DNA of 61,592 nt from IMG/VR virus record IMGVR_UViG_3300044629_000651, positions 1 to 61,592 of that record, one strand, 5' to 3'. The notes under the pieces were generated by a model, which was given only the letters and a program-made list of their open reading frames with translations, was not told the origin of the DNA and ran no database searches. The translations under genes were made by a program, and so were the position numbers. The DNA comes from a virus. The number at the start of each line of letters is the position of its first letter. Within the stretch, counting starts at the first letter, position 1. This document shows positions 22,217 through 27,325 of the stretch, in pieces.

Positions 22217-22425
22217 AACTCCCCCACAGGCAAGCACCAAGCGGTGTTGAGTGGCTGATCCTCTGCATCGGCCTAGCCGGTGTGCTGGTGCTCTACACGA
22301 TCACGCTGCACAACTACTCATTCGCCAAGGGTGTGCAGTCCGTAGCACCATGCGTCAAAGCGAAGCCGATGAGCCGCGTTGCGATGATGCGGTGGATTCG
22401 ATTCGAGAAAGCGAAGGGGGTGTGA
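22213..22425 (+). CDS. Small membrane protein (70 aa)
   Basis: One clear membrane segment at about residues 12-31 (VEWLILCIGLAGVLVLYTIT) with a basic C-terminus (KAKPMSRVAMMRWIRFEKAKG), predicting an inner-membrane, cytoplasm-facing tail or the reverse. Early position suggests host envelope modulation or superinfection exclusion rather than lysis; this is inference. Confidence 0.6.
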   Translation: MKLPHRQAPSGVEWLILCIGLAGVLVLYTITLHNYSFAKGVQSVAPCVKAKPMSRVAMMRWIRFEKAKGV

Positions 22426-22426
22426 G

Positions 22427-22570
22427 ATGAACAAAGAACTAGCACTACGTCTTCTGATGCTGCTGTCAGCACTTGAGTCATGGGGATTCTCTACGAAGAA
22501 TATGTTCCCTGACTTCCTGCATGAAGAACTGAACGCGCTGATGGACGAACTGCGGAAGGAGTTGCTATGA
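22427..22570 (+). CDS. Small helical hypothetical protein (47 aa)
   Basis: ATG at 22427, one base after the previous stop, and TGA overlapping the next ATG. Almost entirely helical and leucine-rich (LALRLLMLLSALESWGF, ELNALMDELRKELL). Possibly an oligomerising small protein. Unrecognised. Confidence 0.55.
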   Translation: MNKELALRLLMLLSALESWGFSTKNMFPDFLHEELNALMDELRKELL

Positions 22571-23175
22571 GCCGGGAACTATTGAAGCAGGCGCTCCGTG
22601 CCTTAGAAGATTTCGATAAGCACACCAAAGGGGTGATGATCCCGTCAACTAGAAATCAAGGAAGTGACGCCATCACCGCAATCCGCGCCCACCTCGACAC
22701 ACCGGAGCAGGAGCCTGTTGCTAAAGTTGTTGATGCCGGTGGAATCTGCCATTTCCCCAAACTACAGTGGAGGTCTGCGAACCATTCGCTTGAGACTCCA
22801 ATCGGTAGCAAACTCTACCTCCACCCCGCACCTATCCCTCCCGGCTGGCTTCGTGCAGTCGATGAAGCAATGGTAGGTAGCCATCTCGGAGTAGCAGATG
22901 CATCCGACAGCTACGAAGTCGCTAAGAAGAAACTGAATGATCTGATCTGCTGGAACATTGACGTGGCTACCGATCCTGCTGTGAATGGCGGCATGGTGCT
23001 TGTGCCGGAGGAGCCGCATTTCAAAGATGTAGATGTTGAGTGGTTGCGTTCTGTGTTGCGTCACGCTGACAAGAATCCTGATTATTTTCCAGAAGTCCAA
23101 GCAGGCAAATACACACTTGACGGGGATTCTGCTGAAGTGATTGCGGAACTCTACGCCGCAGCGAAAGGAGAATGA
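22567..23175 (+). CDS. Hypothetical protein (202 aa)
   Basis: N-terminal helical part (LLKQALRALEDFDKH; TAIRAHLDTPEQEP) resembles the N-termini of Ea22-like and DUF551-like phage proteins that carry helices then a short beta insert (GSKLYLHPAPIPPGW, residues about 75-90). The C-terminal half is helical (EWLRSVLRHADKNPDYF). Function unknown; these proteins are highly mosaic. Confidence 0.6.
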   Translation: MSRELLKQALRALEDFDKHTKGVMIPSTRNQGSDAITAIRAHLDTPEQEPVAKVVDAGGICHFPKLQWRSANHSLETPIGSKLYLHPAPIPPGWLRAVDEAMVGSHLGVADASDSYEVAKKKLNDLICWNIDVATDPAVNGGMVLVPEEPHFKDVDVEWLRSVLRHADKNPDYFPEVQAGKYTLDGDSAEVIAELYAAAKGE

Positions 23176-23387
23176 AGATGATTCCTGACTACAAGCACAC
23201 GGCTCCTACCGAAAGCATATTCACCATCAACACGCCAGAGAAATCCGAATGGACGTGCCACCTGTTCGGCAGCAAGCCGGGAGGTTGTGGGCTTATTTAC
23301 TGGCCGCGCAAAGGGCAAGTCCCAAACTGGTTCGTGCGCTGGATGATGAAGGTGTGCTTCGATTGTACTTGGGTGAAGGGAGAATGA
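23172..23387 (+). CDS. Small hypothetical protein (71 aa)
   Basis: ATGA overlap with the upstream gene sets the start at 23172, although ATG 23178 is also possible. Rich in aromatic residues and Cys (TCHLFG, PGGCGLIYWP, KVCFDCTW); the CxxC near the end could bind metal or be redox-active. Unrecognised. Confidence 0.55.
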   Translation: MKMIPDYKHTAPTESIFTINTPEKSEWTCHLFGSKPGGCGLIYWPRKGQVPNWFVRWMMKVCFDCTWVKGE

Positions 23388-23929
23388 AGATGACTATTGA
23401 ATGCCAACATGGGCTACTTGCCAGAGTATGCGAACTGTGTGAGCGAGACACCGAAATCATTATTCTCCGCGACAAGGTGGAGGAACTTCAAGGCGCTCCA
23501 GATGTACTGGTACAGAACGCTGCACTTACTGGGGAGAACATGATCCTGCTGCGGAAGGTGGGGGAACTGACGCAGGAGCGCGACCACTACAAGGAAATGG
23601 ACGCACTGCACATCCAGTCGCTTGGGTTGAAGTCGGAAGAACTCGCCGCCAGCCAAGCCCGTGAAGCAGCACTGCGGGAGGCGTTGGGAACTATCGCCCA
23701 CTACGACAATTGGGGTGAAGATGGTTGTTGGGAATCTGACAGTTACCCTGACGAGATAGCCATTGCCGCTCTCGCCACCTCATCCGGCACCACCGCACTC
23801 GACCGAGCCTGCAAGCTGTATGCGGCGGGGGTGTTGCGCGAGTTATGCAAGTTCGCGGCGACGCATCAGTGCAACTTTGATCTGTGGCTGCTAGACAAGG
23901 CCGAACAACTTCGCAAGGAGGCTGAGTGA
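23384..23929 (+). CDS. Coiled-coil hypothetical protein (181 aa)
   Basis: Start at ATG 23384, overlapping the preceding TGA. The N-terminus has CQHG...CELCERD, a possible zinc site, then a long heptad-rich helix (about 20-100: ILRDKVEELQ, LLRKVGELTQERDHYKEM, ELAASQAREAALREAL). A C-terminal Cys-containing helix ends the protein. Likely oligomeric; function unknown, similar in style to Ea22-type accessory phage proteins. Confidence 0.6.
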   Translation: MKMTIECQHGLLARVCELCERDTEIIILRDKVEELQGAPDVLVQNAALTGENMILLRKVGELTQERDHYKEMDALHIQSLGLKSEELAASQAREAALREALGTIAHYDNWGEDGCWESDSYPDEIAIAALATSSGTTALDRACKLYAAGVLRELCKFAATHQCNFDLWLLDKAEQLRKEAE

Positions 23930-24123
23930 TGGCCGGACTACCAACAACAGAAATGAAACCCGGTGGCGGATACGTCATGTGTCTGCACGACCAGATCAAG
24001 CACCTCGAAGCCGAGAACGCGAAACTGCGGAAGGCACTTGAGTACATCAGGGAGCATCGCCTGTGGATCAACTCGCACTGCAAGGCGGTAGTCGAAACTG
24101 CATTGAAGGAGGCGCAATCGTGA
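23929..24123 (+). CDS. Small coiled-coil protein (64 aa)
   Basis: ATG 23929 overlaps the upstream stop; a GTG one codon earlier is also in frame. A clear heptad helix covers DQIKHLEAENAKLRKALEYIREH. The short leucine-zipper-like length suggests dimerisation. Unrecognised. Confidence 0.55.
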   Translation: MAGLPTTEMKPGGGYVMCLHDQIKHLEAENAKLRKALEYIREHRLWINSHCKAVVETALKEAQS

Positions 24124-24350
24124 CCGACGAGGAAATCATTGAAGTAGCGAAGCAGTTATATGGTGACGATCTAACAGAAGCACAATTGCGCAACCACAAG
24201 ACAATAACATTCGCCCGACTCATCGCCGCCAAGCAGCGGGAGATTGATGCTGCGTTGTGTGAGGCTGAAGAACCTTGGGGGAACGAAGCTGACGCTTGGG
24301 CCGAGAAGTGTTTGCGTAAAGCCGCCGCCGCCATCAGGAGCCAGAAATGA
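24120..24350 (+). CDS. Small hypothetical protein, GTG start (76 aa)
   Basis: GTG at 24120 overlaps the previous TGA and is preceded by AAGGAGG, which decides the start over the longer frame. Begins MTDEEIIEVAKQLYGDD, with further helices TFARLIAAKQREIDAALCE and a conserved-looking GNEADAWAEKC. Unrecognised. Confidence 0.6.
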   Translation: MTDEEIIEVAKQLYGDDLTEAQLRNHKTITFARLIAAKQREIDAALCEAEEPWGNEADAWAEKCLRKAAAAIRSQK

Positions 24351-24631
24351 AGAAACTAAACCTAAAGCGCATAGCCGCTGCTGATGACAAGATTGCTGCC
24401 GCAGCAGACGAGATGATTAAGGGACCGATGTACTTCATCGAAGCGATCCTGCGCAAGCATGAGCAGGCTGTGCTGGAAGTGATGGCCGAGCAGCAGGAAG
24501 AGATTCAGCGGCTGCACCATGCCCTTGAGAACTGCGGCCTCTTGGCAGCGAGAAACCGTGATGTCGCTTGGGCAAGGACGATTCTTGGGTTTTGTGCTGA
24601 AGCCGGTGTTGCCGTGAGCACGACACGATGA
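24347..24631 (+). CDS. Small helical hypothetical protein (94 aa)
   Basis: Overlaps both neighbours by four bases. Two helices dominate (AADDKIAAAADEMI and LEVMAEQQEEIQRLHHALENC). No motif. Probably an accessory early protein. Confidence 0.55.
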   Translation: MKKLNLKRIAAADDKIAAAADEMIKGPMYFIEAILRKHEQAVLEVMAEQQEEIQRLHHALENCGLLAARNRDVAWARTILGFCAEAGVAVSTTR

Positions 24632-24819
24632 CTCCCCTCGAAAAGAAGATCAAGCGCACCCCTTGGAAGTATTGCAAGGAGTGCAAGTGCGAAATCAAAA
24701 GCCCAACGGGTTACTGCCATGAGCACTGGCGCGGTGATCGCTGGACGGCGCAACCTTACGGACTTGGCAACGCACCGGCTGAGTTCAAATTCACACCATC
24801 AGAAGGGAGAATGAAATGA
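24628..24819 (+). CDS. Small Cys-containing protein (63 aa)
   Basis: Contains KYCKECKCEIKSPTGYCHEHW, a CxxCxC...CxxH arrangement expected to bind zinc, followed by an ordinary tail. Overlaps both neighbours by 4 nt. Could be an adaptor or nucleic-acid-binding protein; unrecognised. Confidence 0.6.
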   Translation: MTPLEKKIKRTPWKYCKECKCEIKSPTGYCHEHWRGDRWTAQPYGLGNAPAEFKFTPSEGRMK

Positions 24820-25049
24820 ACTTCTACTGCCAGATACTCCCCGAAGATGATGGTCGCCGTGAGCAACCAATACCTGAACGGCTTGCTGATGTTGAGGCAG
24901 CAGGGCACCGGCTTGCGCTTGAATTGGAATGCCTGCTGATGGACACCAAAGACCTGCCGATACAGAGCCGCTGGTGGGACACGGCGATGGATGCTCTGAC
25001 CGCATGGCAAACCCTTTACCCGTACAACGGGCCGAGATTGGGAGACTGA
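24816..25049 (+). CDS. Small hypothetical protein (77 aa)
   Basis: Starts MNFYCQILPEDDGRREQPIPERL with a helix (ADVEAAGHRLALELECLLMD) and a C-terminal Trp-rich segment. Overlaps the previous gene by four bases and ends one base before the next. Unrecognised. Confidence 0.55.
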   Translation: MNFYCQILPEDDGRREQPIPERLADVEAAGHRLALELECLLMDTKDLPIQSRWWDTAMDALTAWQTLYPYNGPRLGD

Positions 25050-25050
25050 A

Positions 25051-25221
25051 ATGATCCACTTCTACCGCCTCATGCTTTACCTCACCCAACTGGAACTGGC
25101 CTACTTCAAGAAGCACGTCCACAGTTCCAAACACATCGCGGCACTCATCGCTGACGAACAGCGGTGGGAGAAGGCGTTGTGGGATTGCAAGAACCCGTTG
25201 ATACTTGGAGAATGGAAATGA
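25051..25221 (+). CDS. Small hypothetical protein (56 aa)
   Basis: ATG 25051 to TGA 25221, with the stop overlapping the next ATG. Helical and His-rich (FYRLMLYLTQLELAYFKKHVHSSKHIAALI). No family recognised; accepted because of tight packing and in-operon context. Confidence 0.5.
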   Translation: MIHFYRLMLYLTQLELAYFKKHVHSSKHIAALIADEQRWEKALWDCKNPLILGEWK

Positions 25222-25514
25222 CACAGTACAGGAAGAAACCAGTAGTGATTGAAGCGTTCCAGATGACCGAGGCTCGCCGCATGGACAACAGCGAATGGCC
25301 AAACTGGTTGAATCAGGCGTGGAACAAGAGGGAAGGAGAAGTTGGCGCGCTGTTCCGCAAGGACATGGACGCTGAACTTCCCGACCTGTTGTGCATTCAA
25401 ACGCTTGAAGGCATCCACCTTGTGACTTGGGGCGATTGGATTATTCAAGGCGTCAAGGGCGAACTGTACCCCTGCAAGCCCGACATCTTCGAGATGACCT
25501 ACGAACCGGCTTAA
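25218..25514 (+). CDS. PGDYG-like phage protein (98 aa)
   Basis: Start at ATG 25218, overlapping the previous TGA with GGAG upstream. The pattern MTQYRKKPVVIEAFQMT at the N-terminus, LCIQTLEGIHLVTWGDWIIQGVKGE in the middle and YPCKPDIFEMTYE at the end is a common family in phages and prophages. Function unknown. Confidence 0.85.
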   Translation: MTQYRKKPVVIEAFQMTEARRMDNSEWPNWLNQAWNKREGEVGALFRKDMDAELPDLLCIQTLEGIHLVTWGDWIIQGVKGELYPCKPDIFEMTYEPA

Positions 25515-25523
25515 CTACGAACC

Positions 25524-25595
25524 CTCGCCCCCGCTGCGACTCCTTCAACCGTTTGAGGGTATCGGTGAGACAGCGGTGTGGCGGGGGCTTTTTAT
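25524..25595 (+). terminator. Rho-independent terminator with long stem
   Basis: GCCCCCGCTG pairs imperfectly with CAGCG...GCGGGGGC across about 70 nt and is followed by TTTTTAT. It separates the packed small-gene operon from the next unit; transcripts reaching the polymerase block must read through or start at later promoters. Confidence 0.6.
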
Positions 25596-25605
25596 GGAGA
25601 ACCAC

Positions 25606-25890
25606 ATGACATACCAATTCAAGACAACGATCTACGCAACGGATCAGGACGGCGGCGACGTGGAGGTGGATGTCCGCATCCATTACGACGCGCATTACCA
25701 AGCGGCCTTCACCACAGGACTGCCGGAGAACTGCTACCCCGAGGATGGGGAACTCACCATCACGGAGGTGGAGACGCTGCATGACTTGCCGCTCGGTATC
25801 ACAGAGGACATGGTGACGCTGGCGGCGGAGGCCGACTCCGAGCGGCTGATACAAGAAGCGTGGGAGGATTTCTTCGGGGCAGATGAATAA
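25606..25890 (+). CDS. Hypothetical acidic protein (94 aa)
   Basis: Start set at ATG 25606, with GGAG 7 nt upstream; earlier in-frame ATGs lie inside the terminator. Acidic beta-type protein (TTIYATDQDGGDVEVDVRIHYD, TITEVETLHDLPLGI) ending in a charged helix. No family recognised. Confidence 0.6.
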   Translation: MTYQFKTTIYATDQDGGDVEVDVRIHYDAHYQAAFTTGLPENCYPEDGELTITEVETLHDLPLGITEDMVTLAAEADSERLIQEAWEDFFGADE

Positions 25891-26131
25891 CATGACACAT
25901 GCTTACACAGTACCGGCGCATCCTTGCCCGCCCGACTGGCCCATCCTGCTGCAACAACTACATATCTCCCACACAAACACAACGCGAAGTTGCGCTCACT
26001 GCGGGGGATTGTTTGACGTGCTTACTATCCACACACGAAAGCGGTATTGCACCAAATCGTGCCGTCAGAATTCCGAAGCGGCACTGAAACGAGCGAAGCG
26101 AAAGGTGCTCTCTTGCAAACCGGCACCGTAA
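25883..26131 (+). CDS. Zinc-finger hypothetical protein (82 aa)
   Basis: Contains SCAHCGGLFDV and KRYCTKSCRQNS, a CxxC...CxxxC treble-clef-like zinc finger, followed by a basic tail (KRAKRKVLS). Likely nucleic-acid binding. Overlaps the previous gene by 8 nt. Confidence 0.65.
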   Translation: MNNMTHAYTVPAHPCPPDWPILLQQLHISHTNTTRSCAHCGGLFDVLTIHTRKRYCTKSCRQNSEAALKRAKRKVLSCKPAP

Positions 26132-26142
26132 TGTTTTATACT
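26113..26142 (+). promoter_or_regulatory. Possible promoter for dUTPase and replication genes
   Basis: TTGCAA (26113-26118), 18-nt spacer and TATACT (26137-26142), placing a start near 26149 just before the dUTPase gene. The -35 is a partial match; confidence is moderate. Confidence 0.4.
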
Positions 26143-26170
26143 CACCACATCGAGAACAGAGAGGTCACCC

Positions 26171-26614
26171 ATGAGGGTAAAAATCAAGCGGCTCCATCCG
26201 GAGGCGAAACTTCCTGCGTACATGCGTCCGGGAGATTCTGCAATGGACTTGTTCGCACGGCTGGATGAGCCGCTGCGGATTCCCCCCGGCGAACGCCGGA
26301 TCGTGCAGTGCGGTATAGCGGTGGAGGTGCCGGATGGTTACGGCATGTTCATCGTCCCGCGTAGCGGGTTGTCTGTCCGGCATGGGGTCACGGTGCATAA
26401 CGCCCCGGGGCTGGTCGATAGCAACTACCGTGGCGAGGTGCGGGTCATCGTGCATAACGAGATGCGGACGTTCAACGAATCCTTCGAGGTCACCCCCGGT
26501 GCGCGGATCGCGCAGATCGTGATACTGCCTATACCTATCGTCGACTGGGACGAGGTAGATGTGCTGTCCGAGTCTGCGCGTGGCGACAAGGGCTTTGGCT
26601 CAACCGGGGTGTGA
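26171..26614 (+). CDS. dut: dUTP diphosphatase (dUTPase)
   Basis: 147 residues with all five trimeric dUTPase motifs: GDSAMDLFA (1), VPRSGLS (2), GLVDSNYRGEV (3), ARIAQIV (4) and RGDKGFGSTG (5). It hydrolyses dUTP to dUMP and PPi, keeping uracil out of phage DNA and supplying dTMP precursor. Homotrimer in the cytoplasm. The GAGAGG site precedes ATG. It starts the nucleotide and replication block. Confidence 0.95.
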   Translation: MRVKIKRLHPEAKLPAYMRPGDSAMDLFARLDEPLRIPPGERRIVQCGIAVEVPDGYGMFIVPRSGLSVRHGVTVHNAPGLVDSNYRGEVRVIVHNEMRTFNESFEVTPGARIAQIVILPIPIVDWDEVDVLSESARGDKGFGSTGV

Positions 26615-26615
26615 C

Positions 26616-26867
26616 ATGGACATCCCCATCGAATCCGGGGTGGAACTCCCCGCCATCACCCGCCCTCGTACCAAGGAACCGCTCTACCCCTTCGACAAGA
26701 TGAAGGTCGGGCAGTCGTTCGTCGTCCCCTTGGACGGCGACCCGGAGGAGCAGGTACTCAACCGGCTCCGCACCGCAGTGAATCGCTACACCAAACAACA
26801 GTCGGGTACTGTCAAATTTACCGTGCGAGCCATGCCCGATGGCGTCCGCACATGGAGACTAGCATGA
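26616..26867 (+). CDS. Conserved phage hypothetical protein (83 aa)
   Basis: Start at ATG 26616 right behind the dUTPase stop. Pattern: YPFDKMKVGQSFVVPLDG, then LNRLRTAVNRYTKQQSG and a C-terminal beta strand GVRTWRL. It resembles small replication-region phage proteins of unknown function. Its stop overlaps the next start. Confidence 0.65.
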   Translation: MDIPIESGVELPAITRPRTKEPLYPFDKMKVGQSFVVPLDGDPEEQVLNRLRTAVNRYTKQQSGTVKFTVRAMPDGVRTWRLA

Positions 26868-27124
26868 GCATGAACACAAAACTGGTGGCGCTGAAGGCGG
26901 CGCTGATGGACGCTGGTGTCACCTGCGACAACAACATGGATGCCGTGCTTGATGCGGCTACGAAGTACATCAAATCCCCTGCCGCAATCAACCCCATCCC
27001 GGTTATCCAAACCGATGCCCATTCTTCTGGGCCGCAGTTCGACGTGCCCGGGGAAGACGACCGTGAGTTCGTGGCAAGCCCGCCCGCCAAGCCCAAGGCA
27101 AAGGCCACCAAGAAGCAGAAGTAA
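26864..27124 (+). CDS. Hypothetical protein with lysine-rich tail (86 aa)
   Basis: Start at ATG 26864, overlapping the previous TGA. N-terminal helices (LVALKAALMDAGVTC; MDAVLDAATKYIK), a disordered middle and a C-terminus KPKAKATKKQK that could bind nucleic acid. Unrecognised. Confidence 0.55.
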   Translation: MSMNTKLVALKAALMDAGVTCDNNMDAVLDAATKYIKSPAAINPIPVIQTDAHSSGPQFDVPGEDDREFVASPPAKPKAKATKKQK

Positions 27125-27139
27125 CCCGAGGAGAATCAC

Positions 27140-27325
27140 ATGAGCACACCTACTGGCTTCGAAGGGTACAAGCTATCCGAACTGGAGCGCATTGCCTACG
27201 ACACACAGAACTTTCTGGCGCAGGAAATCCTGACCCGCTGCGCCACAACCACGATGGAGGACGAGTACCAGATGGAAGCTGCGGCCAAGAATCGCACACC
27301 GTACGTCGGAGGGAAGCCCACATGA
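27140..27325 (+). CDS. Small hypothetical protein (61 aa)
   Basis: GAGGAG precedes ATG 27140. Helical core (KLSELERIAYDTQNFLAQEILTRC). The last codon and stop overlap the polymerase ATG, so the polymerase may be translationally coupled to it. Unrecognised. Confidence 0.6.
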   Translation: MSTPTGFEGYKLSELERIAYDTQNFLAQEILTRCATTTMEDEYQMEAAAKNRTPYVGGKPT

